Notes: generated by a model not told the origin, from the letters alone. Shown: positions 1 through 6,908, numbered from the stretch's first letter. The stretch is DNA of 12,303 nt from Anaerolineae bacterium (GCA_020852775.1 JADZAD010000025.1:1-12303); one strand, 5' to 3'. Program-made: numbers and translations.

Positions 1-702
1 CACCGGCATGATGTCAGAAGCAGCGCTGATCTTCTTGTCGTAGATCAGGATATACGGGTCTTCGATCACAGCCTGCATCGTGTCGGCCTGGGTGACGAAG
101 TAGGCGCTGATGTAGCCACGATCGAACTGCATCCCCTCGACATACTCGGTCTCAAATTCGAGGCCCTTGCTCTCTTCAACCGTGATCACGCCGTCCTTAC
201 CGACCTTCCACATGACTTCGGCGATCAGGTTCCCGATCTCCTCGTCCTGCGCGGAGTTGCTGGCAACGTGGGCGATTTCTTCCTTGGTGTCAATCTCGAC
301 GGCCATCTCGCGGATCGCCTTGGAGATTGCATCGGTGGCCGCTTCGATACCATGCTTGAGCAGCATCGGGTTCGCACCGGCGGCGACGTTCTTCAGGCCT
401 TCGTTGACGATGCTCTGCGCCAGCACGATGCTGGTAGTCGTGCCGTCACCGGCGATGTCGTTGGTCTTGGTCGCGGCTTCCTTGAGGAGCTGTGCGCCCA
501 TGTTCTCGTAGGGGTCTTCCAGTTCAATTTCTTTGGCGACTGTCACACCGTCGTGGGTGACGGTCGGGGCGCCCCACTTCTTATCGACCGCGACGTTACG
601 GCCTTTGGGGCCAAGCGTGGTGGTCACCGCATCGGCGACGATATCCACACCGCGCTTCAGGCGGCGGCGTGCTTCTTCAGAAAATGCCAGTTGCTTCGCC
701 AT
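1..702 (-). CDS. groEL: GroEL chaperonin, N-terminal part (cut by window edge)
   Basis: Large subunit of the cytosolic GroEL/GroES chaperonin, which folds proteins in an ATP-driven double-ring cage. The first 234 residues are present, from an ATG at 702; the rest (about 300 residues in this family) lies beyond the left edge. Visible hallmarks are the start MAKQLAFSEEARRRL, the nucleotide-binding stretch TTTLGPKGRNV (28-37), the HDGVTVAKEI segment with D51, and the GDGTTT loop (85-90) with D86. D51 and D86 correspond to the ATPase aspartates D52 and D87 of E. coli GroEL. The apical-domain entry segment VGKDGVITVEE is at 167-177. A strong Shine-Dalgarno (AGGAGGT, 712-718) sits 9 nt upstream. 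It lies 39 nt downstream of groES and is almost certainly co-transcribed from the CIRCE-controlled promoter. Two small departures from the commonest family text are TTTSIVLAQ (usually TTTATVLAQ) and MWKVGKDG (usually MEKVGKDG). Confidence 0.98.
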   Translation of the reverse strand, partial: MAKQLAFSEEARRRLKRGVDIVADAVTTTLGPKGRNVAVDKKWGAPTVTHDGVTVAKEIELEDPYENMGAQLLKEAATKTNDIAGDGTTTSIVLAQSIVNEGLKNVAAGANPMLLKHGIEAATDAISKAIREMAVEIDTKEEIAHVASNSAQDEEIGNLIAEVMWKVGKDGVITVEESKGLEFETEYVEGMQFDRGYISAYFVTQADTMQAVIEDPYILIYDKKISAASDIMPV

Positions 703-711
703 AGTGACGTT

Positions 712-718
712 ACCTCCT
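712..718 (-). promoter_or_regulatory. Ribosome binding site of groEL
   Basis: Minus-strand AGGAGGT, a near-perfect anti-16S match, 9 nt before the groEL ATG at 702. It fixes the groEL start and suggests strong independent initiation within the bicistronic message. Confidence 0.85.
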
Positions 719-741
719 CGACGTATTTTTCGGGTTGGGGT

Positions 742-1035
742 TTATTCAACAATCGCCAGAATATCGGCTTCTTTGAGGATGAGCAGTTTCTTGCCATCCG
801 TCTTGACCTCAGTGCCGGCGTACTTGGCATAGAGGATCGTCTGGCCGACTTCGACATCCATCGGGATGCGCTTGCCGTCTTCATCACGGCGGCCCTGGCC
901 AGTTGCCAGGATCTTGCCCTGCTGCGGCTTTTCCTTGGCGGTCTCGGGGATGTACAGACCGGTCTCGGTACGCTCTTCCTGCTCGATTGGTTCGACCACA
1001 ACTCGGTCGCCCAGGGGACGCAGATTGGTTGCCAT
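742..1035 (-). CDS. groES: GroES co-chaperonin
   Basis: The 10-kDa lid of the GroEL chaperonin; a heptamer caps the folding cage. The 97-residue length is typical. Family features are RPLGDRVVVEP (6-16), the mobile loop around residues 18-32 ending in TGLYIPE, the GKILATGQG segment (40-48), GQTILYAKYAGTEVK (64-78) and the closing LLILKEADILAIVE. The start is the ATG at 1035 (MATNLRPLGD). A GTG in frame at 1044 would add three residues but lies inside the Shine-Dalgarno (AAGGAGG, 1045-1051), so it is not the start. The gene is first in the groES-groEL operon, 39 nt upstream of groEL, and is preceded by a CIRCE operator and a canonical promoter. Confidence 0.98.
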   Translation of the reverse strand: MATNLRPLGDRVVVEPIEQEERTETGLYIPETAKEKPQQGKILATGQGRRDEDGKRIPMDVEVGQTILYAKYAGTEVKTDGKKLLILKEADILAIVE

Positions 1036-1044
1036 CAGATGCAC

Positions 1045-1051
1045 CCTCCTT
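1045..1051 (-). promoter_or_regulatory. Ribosome binding site that fixes the groES start
   Basis: Minus-strand AAGGAGG, 9 nt before the ATG at 1035. Because it abuts the in-frame GTG at 1042-1044, it rules that codon out as the start. Confidence 0.85.
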
Positions 1052-1108
1052 ATACGTTGCTTTTGTTTGAGTGTCGTTCAGTGAATGAACAAGGTGACAA
1101 TCGAAGGG

Positions 1109-1135
1109 TTGGCACTCGCTAGCCAGGAGTGCTAA
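1109..1135 (-). promoter_or_regulatory. CIRCE operator (predicted HrcA site) of groESL
   Basis: Read on the minus strand this is TTAGCACTC, a 9-nt spacer, then GAGTGCCAA. The consensus is TTAGCACTC-N9-GAGTGCTAA, so only one of 18 arm positions differs. The spacing is exact and the element begins about 10 nt downstream of the -10 box of the groES promoter, overlapping the start of the transcript. That is the usual position for HrcA repression relieved by heat shock. hrcA itself is not in the window. Confidence 0.95.
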
Positions 1136-1144
1136 CCACTACGG

Positions 1145-1172
1145 AGTATAACCTTGCAGGCACGGAAGTCAA
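1145..1172 (-). promoter_or_regulatory. Housekeeping-sigma promoter of groES-groEL
   Basis: On the minus strand a -35 TTGACT (1167-1172) and a -10 TATACT (1145-1150) are separated by 16 bp, each with 5 of 6 consensus bases. Predicted transcription starts near 1138, directly at the CIRCE element, leaving a leader of about 100 nt before groES. The combination of a strong vegetative promoter with CIRCE is the classic HrcA arrangement, with no need for an alternative heat-shock sigma factor. Confidence 0.85.
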
Positions 1173-1215
1173 GAGGGATAAGAGGCTCTGGTGTGTTTCT
1201 TGCGCGATTCTAATG

Positions 1216-2943
1216 TCAGCCCGGTGAACCACTGGAAGCGCGTGGATCGTCGTCGGCGATCGGCGGCCTGTCCGCTCCGGTGACCGCCTCTCGCGGTGCA
1301 ACCGGCTGTATCGGCGGGAAGGGCCTGTCCGGCTGAACGGACGGCATCCCGGTGCTCTGCCCTTCTTCCGGCTCGCCGATCGACGATCCGGCCAGTGGGG
1401 CACTCAGGTCGTCCGCTTCAGCGGCTCGACCGTCGCTGGCGGGTTCCTCTGCCTCTTCTTCCTCCGGAACCGGGAGGCTCTCAAGCGCGCGCATCAGCTT
1501 GCGGGCATCAGGTTCCCAGCCCGATTTCAGCCGTGCCAGCACTGTATGTGCCCGGCTGGCGTAATCCCATGACTGGTCATATAGCCCCATCGCAAAATAC
1601 AGATCGGCGAGGTTCAGCCAGACGATGGCCTTTTCGTGCAGTACTTCCGGTTTAATACGCTCGATCTGCTCAAGCGCTTCCAGCATCATCGGCTCGGACT
1701 GTGCATACAGGCCCTGCGTCTTGAGCAGAAGGGCGCGGTGGCACCGGATCATCGCCTTGCCCAGTTCATCCCCGGAAACGGAGAAGAGCCGCTCGGCCTG
1801 CTCGTAGTCGGTTGCCGCCTTCTGCCAGTCTCCGGTATCGTCGTATATCGCGCCGCGCTGAGCCAGTGCGCGGGCGTACAACCAGCGATCCCGTACCTGC
1901 CGGGCCAGAGTGAAGGCCTGTTCCAGTGCGCGCTGGGCTTCCTCATACTGCCCCAGATTCTTGTGCGCAACCGACAGGTTGAAATATGTCAGTCCCAGGT
2001 CGTAGGCACGCTCTTCGTCATTCTCGAAGCTCCGCAGGTTGCGCCGATAGATGCGAATTGCGCCCTGCATATCACCCATCAGCAGTTCAATATTGGCGAG
2101 GTTATCCGCTGCCTGTATTTCGCCGTGCTCATCCTTCTCCCGCCGGAACAGGTCGCGCGCTTCTTCGTAGGTGCGCCGTGCTTCCGGCCATTCACCACGT
2201 TCCAGCAGCCAGTGTCCGAGCATTTGCAGCCGTTCAGCCGCGACCGATAGCCGGTTACGTCTGCGTGCCAGGTCGGCCCAGCGGCGGAAGGCGCTGCGCG
2301 TGGTCTCCGTGTCTTCCGCTTCCCGCGCGATAGCGACTTCCAGCGCGGTGATTTCCTCATACTCCGGGTCAAGCGCCAGCGCCGAGGCCACCGCCGCCAG
2401 TGCCAGTTCGTTCTGTCCGTCAGCCCATGCTCCATGCGCACGCGCAAGCTGACGGAACGCCTCGAAGTGGCCCGGGCGAGGAATGGAGGCGAGTTCGCGC
2501 CGCAGTTCATCGTCGATGGGTGTGCCCAACTGCTCTATCAATGCCAGCGATACCCGCTCGACGAAACGGTTGAGACCGGATGCGGGAGCAGTGGCTTCCA
2601 GTGGCGCAGGGGGGACTCCAGGGGCATCGATAGTGAGGCGCAGCCCCAGCATCTTACTGTCTTCGTCATACGAGTACGTCCCGTAGACCAGCGCATCACA
2701 CTTGAGTGCCGCCTTGAGCGAGGCGACAGCACTGGTGGACAGCGGCAACAGTATCTTCTGTTCCTGCATCGTCTGGGCAAGCGTGTTGTAAGGTAGCGTC
2801 AGCAGGCCGGTGTAATCGAGGTGGCTGGCAAAAAGCCGTCCGAAGAGTGCGCCGATCCAGTGTGCTTCATCCGTCTGGCGGTTGCCAAGCAGGGGTGCGA
2901 CAGCGATAAGCGGGCGGGCGGCGGTATTTTCAGGCAGCATCAT
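1216..2943 (-). CDS. TPR-repeat protein with TolB/FlgO-like N-terminal domain
   Basis: A 575-residue protein of unknown specific function, probably a cytosolic scaffold; no signal peptide or membrane segment is visible. Residues 11-108 (PLIAVAPLLG, then a WIGALFGRLFASHL helix and a CDALVYGTYSYDED strand pair) resemble the small alpha/beta domain found before TPRs in TolB-N/FlgO-type and adenylate-cyclase-associated proteins. That match is by eye. Residues about 158-470 form a helical array with roughly six or seven TPR units; clear examples are GEWPEARRTYEEARDLF (250-266), GDMQGAIRIYRRNL (290-303), GQYEEAQRALEQAF (331-344) and GDWQKAATDYEQAERLF (371-387). Residues 491-575 are acidic and proline-rich and look disordered. 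The start is the first of two adjacent ATGs (2943 or 2940); the ribosome site is weak. It begins 9 nt after the stop of the SbcC-like gene, so it is probably translationally coupled to it. The partner of the TPR surface is unknown. Confidence 0.9.
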   Translation of the reverse strand: MMLPENTAARPLIAVAPLLGNRQTDEAHWIGALFGRLFASHLDYTGLLTLPYNTLAQTMQEQKILLPLSTSAVASLKAALKCDALVYGTYSYDEDSKMLGLRLTIDAPGVPPAPLEATAPASGLNRFVERVSLALIEQLGTPIDDELRRELASIPRPGHFEAFRQLARAHGAWADGQNELALAAVASALALDPEYEEITALEVAIAREAEDTETTRSAFRRWADLARRRNRLSVAAERLQMLGHWLLERGEWPEARRTYEEARDLFRREKDEHGEIQAADNLANIELLMGDMQGAIRIYRRNLRSFENDEERAYDLGLTYFNLSVAHKNLGQYEEAQRALEQAFTLARQVRDRWLYARALAQRGAIYDDTGDWQKAATDYEQAERLFSVSGDELGKAMIRCHRALLLKTQGLYAQSEPMMLEALEQIERIKPEVLHEKAIVWLNLADLYFAMGLYDQSWDYASRAHTVLARLKSGWEPDARKLMRALESLPVPEEEEAEEPASDGRAAEADDLSAPLAGSSIGEPEEGQSTGMPSVQPDRPFPPIQPVAPREAVTGADRPPIADDDPRASSGSPG

Positions 2944-2952
2944 GGGCTTCCA

Positions 2953-5505
2953 TCAGACCAGTTCGGCTATCGAACCCTGCGGCGTTTTGGTAATCTCGAC
3001 CCGCGCCGGGAAGGCGTCCTTGAGTTCGTCGATGTGCGTGATCACCATGATCAGGTCGAACTCATCCTGGATGCTGTTGATCGCCTGCACCAGCCGTTCG
3101 CGCCCCTGCGCGTCCTGCGTCCCGAAGCCTTCGTCGATGATCAGCGTCCGCAACTGCGCCCCGGCCCGCCGTGCCAGCACCCGGGAGAGCGCCAACCGGA
3201 TCGCGAAATCGACACGGAAGGATTCCCCGCCGCTGAAAGTTGCATAGTCGCGGGTACCGAGGTTGTCTGAGATGCGAATATCGAGCGTCTCCCGTGTCCC
3301 CCCGGTCACCTTCTCGCGCTGGGTATCGAACTGGATGTGCATCCGCCCGGCGGTCATATCCGAGAGGATCAGGTTGGCCTCTGTCTCGATCTCCGGGATG
3401 GCCGCTTCGATGATCATGGCCGGGACGCCGTCTCTGCCAAACGCCCGCCTGAGGTCGTCGAAAATTCCACGCTCAACAACGTTCTGGCTGCGCCGCTCGA
3501 TTAGTTCAGCGCGCCGCCTGCGCAGGTCTTCAAGCGTATGCAACTGCTGTTCGGCACGGCCCAGCTTGTTACGCGCGGTCGATTCCTGTTCATGCAGGGC
3601 TGTGTATTCTGCGCGCAGGCGGTCATAGTCACTCAGCCGCTCCTGCAGGGCTTGAATCTGATCAAAGAGTGCTTCGAGCACGGTCTGAGTGCGTGTAATC
3701 CGCTCCTGCCAGCTTGCTGTTCGGGCGCGTAGCTCCTCCAATGCGCTCTCGATCTGAGGCCCGTCCGTGCGCGCGCGTTCGAGTGCGTTGAAGCGGCTCT
3801 CATACGATTGGTAGGACTCAAGCATTGTACGGACAGCACGGTAGGCCTGATCGTCATAACCCAGCGCCGCCAGTTGCCTCTCAATTTCGGCTAGTTCAGC
3901 GTGGGCTTCCGGGGCAAAATCTCGCTGGCTGAGGCGGTCGCGAATTACCACGCTCCGGGTGTCGAGCTGTTCTAACTCTGCCTGCGCCCGCTGTGCGCGG
4001 CTGTCTCGTTCGATTAGTTTTGCGACGAACTCACGCAGTGCAGGCAGTCCTTTCAGGTCGGGGCGGATTTCCCGCAGGCGACGATCCGCACGCTCGATCC
4101 CATCAATAAGCTTATCTATACGGGCCTTGTTGGCACGGAATGTGTCACCCTTCGGGGTGCCCTCCGCATTCAACCGTTCAACCATTTCTTGCCGGTGCGC
4201 CTCACTGAGTGGCTGCCCACAGAGCGGACAGACCGGGGTATCCAGTTCCAGGATGCGATCACGCCGCCCGGCGAGTTCATCCATCTGCTTCTTGAGCTCG
4301 CGGTTCTCTGCCTCCAACCCCGCCAGCATTTCCTTCGAGGCAGTGACCTGTGCTTCGAGCGTCTTTTCTTCCTGTTCCAGTGATTCAAGACGGGCGACCT
4401 GTTGGTGATGGTGATCCAGCCCGTCCTGATCGTGCCCCTCCCGGATCGTGCGTTCCAGTGCAGGGCGCTGGGCATCGAGCGCCTGCAGGCTGGCCTGCAG
4501 GTCACCCTCCGCGCTGCTGATCTGCAGGCGCAGTGCGTTCTGCTGCTCTTTCAGTGAAGCCTGCTGCAGCAGCAGCGCATTCTGGATGTTTTCAAGTTCT
4601 CTTGCCTGCTGCAGAGCAGCGTAGCCTGCCTCGATGTCATCATGCTCTGCGAGGACCTGTGCGACTGCGGCGTGGCGTGCCTGTTGCTCGCTGAGCTCAC
4701 GCTGCAGCCGTGCCAGTTCCACTTCGTCATCCCTGGCACGGGCGCGATCATCCTCGTAACGTCTGGTCTGCGTGTCCATTTCCTGCCTGACGCCGTCCAG
4801 TTCACGGACGCGGGTTTCAGCAGCCTCGGCTGCTGCGGTGGCATCGTTCAGCACCGCCTGCGCGTCATCAAGCCGCTTCCGGTACACTGGCTCCATCTCC
4901 AGCTCGGCGTCGATCTCTTCAATCCGGGCGTCATCCTGCCTGATGTCGAGGTCTAACTCGTGAGCCCGGGCTTTGGCCTTATCTTCGTAGAGATTCCACA
5001 GGCTCAGGCCGAGGATGTCACTCAGGATGGCTTTGCGTTCAGCCGGGGTTTTCTGTGTGAACTCGTCAGCCCTGCCCTGCATCAGAAACGCCGAATTGAT
5101 GAATGTCTCGTAGTCAATGAGCAGGGTGCGGGTGATCTTCTCCTGTGTCGCCCTGAGGGTGGTTTCCGCGAGTGAGCGCCACTTGCCATCGTCGCTCTGG
5201 ATGCGGAAATCCAGCGTGGAGGCTCCCCTGCCCTGGCTGGAACGATGGCGCATGGCCTGATACAGATGGCTGTTCAGGCGGAAGGTGAACGTTACCTGCA
5301 TTTCAGACTCACCCATGTGGATGAGCTCATCATCCCGGTGGGTACGCGCCTTGCCCCAGAGCGCCCAGGTGATGGCATCCAGCAGAGAGGATTTGCCCGC
5401 ACCATTTTCCCCGGCAAGGCAGACCACATGCAGGCCAGTCAGGTCGATAGGTTCGGGGCTGCGATAGGCCAGGAAGTTATACAGTTCCAGTTTGACCGGG
5501 ATCAT
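2953..5505 (-). CDS. sbcC: SbcC/Rad50-like SMC-family ATPase
   Basis: An ABC-type DNA-repair ATPase that in characterised relatives pairs with the nuclease SbcD/Mre11 to open and trim DNA ends and hairpins. At 850 residues it is shorter than E. coli SbcC (over 1000) and nearer archaeal Rad50. The N-terminal half-domain has MIPVKLELYNFLAY, Walker A GENGAGKSS (32-40) and Q-loop Q143. A long coiled coil runs about 175-690, interrupted at its tip by the zinc hook CPLC (426-429). The C-terminal half has the ABC signature FSGGES (757-762), Walker B LIIDE (788-792), a D-loop region FGTQD (794-798) and the switch histidine H824. All catalytic motifs look intact. The start is the ATG at 5505; the ribosome site is weak. 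No SbcD/Mre11 gene is adjacent: upstream is a phosphofructokinase across a terminator, downstream a TPR protein 9 nt away. The symbol is by homology only. Confidence 0.93.
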   Translation of the reverse strand: MIPVKLELYNFLAYRSPEPIDLTGLHVVCLAGENGAGKSSLLDAITWALWGKARTHRDDELIHMGESEMQVTFTFRLNSHLYQAMRHRSSQGRGASTLDFRIQSDDGKWRSLAETTLRATQEKITRTLLIDYETFINSAFLMQGRADEFTQKTPAERKAILSDILGLSLWNLYEDKAKARAHELDLDIRQDDARIEEIDAELEMEPVYRKRLDDAQAVLNDATAAAEAAETRVRELDGVRQEMDTQTRRYEDDRARARDDEVELARLQRELSEQQARHAAVAQVLAEHDDIEAGYAALQQARELENIQNALLLQQASLKEQQNALRLQISSAEGDLQASLQALDAQRPALERTIREGHDQDGLDHHHQQVARLESLEQEEKTLEAQVTASKEMLAGLEAENRELKKQMDELAGRRDRILELDTPVCPLCGQPLSEAHRQEMVERLNAEGTPKGDTFRANKARIDKLIDGIERADRRLREIRPDLKGLPALREFVAKLIERDSRAQRAQAELEQLDTRSVVIRDRLSQRDFAPEAHAELAEIERQLAALGYDDQAYRAVRTMLESYQSYESRFNALERARTDGPQIESALEELRARTASWQERITRTQTVLEALFDQIQALQERLSDYDRLRAEYTALHEQESTARNKLGRAEQQLHTLEDLRRRRAELIERRSQNVVERGIFDDLRRAFGRDGVPAMIIEAAIPEIETEANLILSDMTAGRMHIQFDTQREKVTGGTRETLDIRISDNLGTRDYATFSGGESFRVDFAIRLALSRVLARRAGAQLRTLIIDEGFGTQDAQGRERLVQAINSIQDEFDLIMVITHIDELKDAFPARVEITKTPQGSIAELV

Positions 5506-5525
5506 AGCTGCGTATCACCGCTCCG

Positions 5526-5565
5526 CGAAAAAGAACAATCCAGACTCAGCACGAGTCTGGATTGT
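5526..5565 (-). terminator. Intrinsic terminator after the phosphofructokinase gene
   Basis: A perfect 13-bp inverted repeat (arms 5535-5547 and 5553-5565, 5-nt loop) is followed on the minus strand by TTCTTTTTC, giving the T-rich tail of a Rho-independent terminator. The plus-strand side has no T tract, so the element acts on minus-strand transcripts. It ends transcription about 55 nt after the stop of the phosphofructokinase gene (5620) and separates it from sbcC, whose ATG is only about 20 nt further on. Confidence 0.88.
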
Positions 5566-5588
5566 ACACTATCCCACAGGGTGGTGAA
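5561..5588 (-). promoter_or_regulatory. Candidate sbcC promoter overlapping the terminator
   Basis: On the minus strand TTCACC (5583-5588, 4 of 6 consensus) and TACAAT (5561-5566, 5 of 6) are 16 bp apart. The predicted start near 5554 falls in the hairpin loop, so the RNA would contain only the distal arm and could not form the terminator. sbcC otherwise has just 20 nt between terminator and start codon, too little for its own promoter. This is inference from motif matches; the -35 is weak. Confidence 0.4.
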
Positions 5589-5619
5589 ACCTGCTTTAAC
5601 GTCTGCTGTCACCCCTGCC

Positions 5620-6777
5620 TTAGCTGAGGAACATCGGCATTCCGGCGACATGGCGTACCTTGGGCCGGTACTGGTTAATGTCATACAGTTCGTTGACATC
5701 AACCACCTTGCGCCCCTGCATCACCATGCTGATCGGGATGTCGGTGTAGACACCACCGCGCAGTGCGACCATACGGCCGCTCTGCCCCTTGAGCACGAGA
5801 TCCATCGCCATGTGCGCGTAGTTGAACGCGACCATCAGGTCGAGGGAGTCGGGTGCGCCGGAGCGCATCAGGTACGAGACCTGCTGGTACATGATGTTCA
5901 CGCCGGTGATGTCCTTGATCGCCTCCGCCGTGATCTCGCCGATCCCACCCAGCTTCTGGTGGCCATAAGCATCAGTCTCGCCGGCCTGAACGATCTGGCC
6001 ACCTTCCATGATGGCGCCTTCGGACACGGTGACGATTGAGTAGTGGCTCGGATTATCTTTGAGGTCTTCAAACAGGAAGTTAGATAGCCTGTTTATGTCG
6101 AACGGAACCTCGGAGATAACCGAGCGGTCAACATCGGCCAGGTAGGCTGCGATCAGCGAGGTTTCGCCAGAGTTGCGCCCGAACAGTTCGATCACGCCGA
6201 TACGCTCGTGTGAACCAACGCTCGTGCGCATGTTGTGAATGAACGTGACGCTGCGGGTCACCGCGGTGCTGAACCCGATGCAGTAGTCTGTGCCAAAGAC
6301 GTCATTGTCCATCGTCTTGGGGATGGCGATGACATGGACGCCTTCGCGATGCAGGCGCTCGGCGTAGCTCAGGGTATCGTCACCGCCGATGGCGATCAGC
6401 ACGTCGATACCGAGATGCTCCAGCACTTCGAGCGCGTGTGGCGTGTAGTCCTTTACCGGCTGATTCGGTGACCAGTCCTTCTCACGCAGGAATTCTGGAA
6501 TATCATTCGCCTTGACGCGGCCTGGGTTTGTGCGCGAGGTGTGCAGGAAGGTGCCACCGGTGCGGTCGATCCGGCGGACGACTTCCCGGTCCAGAGGAAC
6601 AATCCAGTCGTGGTCACCGGCTGCCGCATCAGCCAGGTTATAATTAAGCAGGCATCCCCATCCCCGGCGCAGGCCTACGATTTCATGCCCCTCGTCGATC
6701 GTGCGGTTGACCACCGCCTTGATGCAGGGGTTCAGGCCGGGAACGTCACCACCACCGGTTAAGATACCGATCTTCAT
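5620..6777 (-). CDS. 6-phosphofructokinase with pyrophosphate-type active site
   Basis: Phosphorylates fructose 6-phosphate to fructose 1,6-bisphosphate in glycolysis; a cytosolic enzyme of the PfkA family, 385 residues. It opens with KIGILTGGGDVPGLN (2-16). The phosphoryl-donor loop is GGDDTL (131-136) and the catalytic loop PKTMDND (153-159), with D157 as the catalytic base equivalent. ATP enzymes usually have Gly at the positions held here by D134 and K154 (E. coli G104 and G124). Asp and Lys at these sites are the known marks of PPi-dependent phosphofructokinases, in which the reaction is reversible. Further family segments are TDYCIGFSTAV (163-173), VSEGA (251-255) and YLMRSGAPDSLD (302-313), the last with the sugar-phosphate arginine. 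The start at 6777 is set by the conserved MKIGILTGGGD and by an AAGGAG site 8 nt upstream (6786-6791); an upstream in-frame start at 6813 would add 12 non-conserved residues. It lies downstream of dnaE across a 131-bp gap and ends before an intrinsic terminator. Confidence 0.93.
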   Translation of the reverse strand: MKIGILTGGGDVPGLNPCIKAVVNRTIDEGHEIVGLRRGWGCLLNYNLADAAAGDHDWIVPLDREVVRRIDRTGGTFLHTSRTNPGRVKANDIPEFLREKDWSPNQPVKDYTPHALEVLEHLGIDVLIAIGGDDTLSYAERLHREGVHVIAIPKTMDNDVFGTDYCIGFSTAVTRSVTFIHNMRTSVGSHERIGVIELFGRNSGETSLIAAYLADVDRSVISEVPFDINRLSNFLFEDLKDNPSHYSIVTVSEGAIMEGGQIVQAGETDAYGHQKLGGIGEITAEAIKDITGVNIMYQQVSYLMRSGAPDSLDLMVAFNYAHMAMDLVLKGQSGRMVALRGGVYTDIPISMVMQGRKVVDVNELYDINQYRPKVRHVAGMPMFLS

Positions 6778-6785
6778 GATTCTCT

Positions 6786-6791
6786 CTCCTT
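6786..6791 (-). promoter_or_regulatory. Ribosome binding site of the phosphofructokinase gene
   Basis: Minus-strand AAGGAG, 8 nt before the ATG at 6777. It selects this start over the upstream in-frame start at 6813. Confidence 0.8.
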
Positions 6792-6809
6792 CAGGGTCAG
6801 GATCGTGCA

Positions 6810-6896
6810 ACACTCATAACAGCGAAACGCGCATGAAGTTGCAGGTCAGGGGGATACATCCCTATTTTACCGCAGTTTCGCCCTGTTACTGAGTGT
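6810..6896. repeat. Imperfect 22-bp inverted repeat in the dnaE-phosphofructokinase gap
   Basis: Arms 6810-6831 and 6871-6896 pair over 22 bp. Three short bulges (1, 2 and 1 nt) all lie in the 6871-6896 arm, and the loop is 39 nt. Neither side is followed by a T tract, so it is not a standard intrinsic terminator on either strand. The loop contains a smaller gggat/atccc repeat (6851-6862) and a minus-strand TAAAAT (6864-6869) that could be a -10 box, but no good -35 precedes it. It may be an RNA structure in the 3' end of the dnaE message or in the phosphofructokinase leader, or a remnant of a small dispersed element. Its role is unknown. Confidence 0.6.
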
Positions 6897-6908
6897 GAAT
6901 TGCGCGGC

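Noticed and set aside
268..1122. Long plus-strand open frame of 284 codons
   Set aside because: It lies antisense to groEL, groES and the CIRCE region, and its translation has no family resemblance. It is a by-product of GC-rich coding on the other strand.
1636..2250. Plus-strand open frame of 204 codons
   Set aside because: It is antisense to the TPR repeats, and the periodic composition of those repeats keeps the frame open.
4551..4620. Repeated CTGCTGCAG-like tracts in the sbcC region
   Set aside because: They encode Gln/Leu-rich coiled-coil heptads (around residues 296-323) and reflect the protein, not a DNA element.
5245..6039. Plus-strand open frame of 264 codons
   Set aside because: It spans the 5' part of sbcC, the terminator and the 3' part of the phosphofructokinase gene in antisense. 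It has no ribosome site or recognisable domain.
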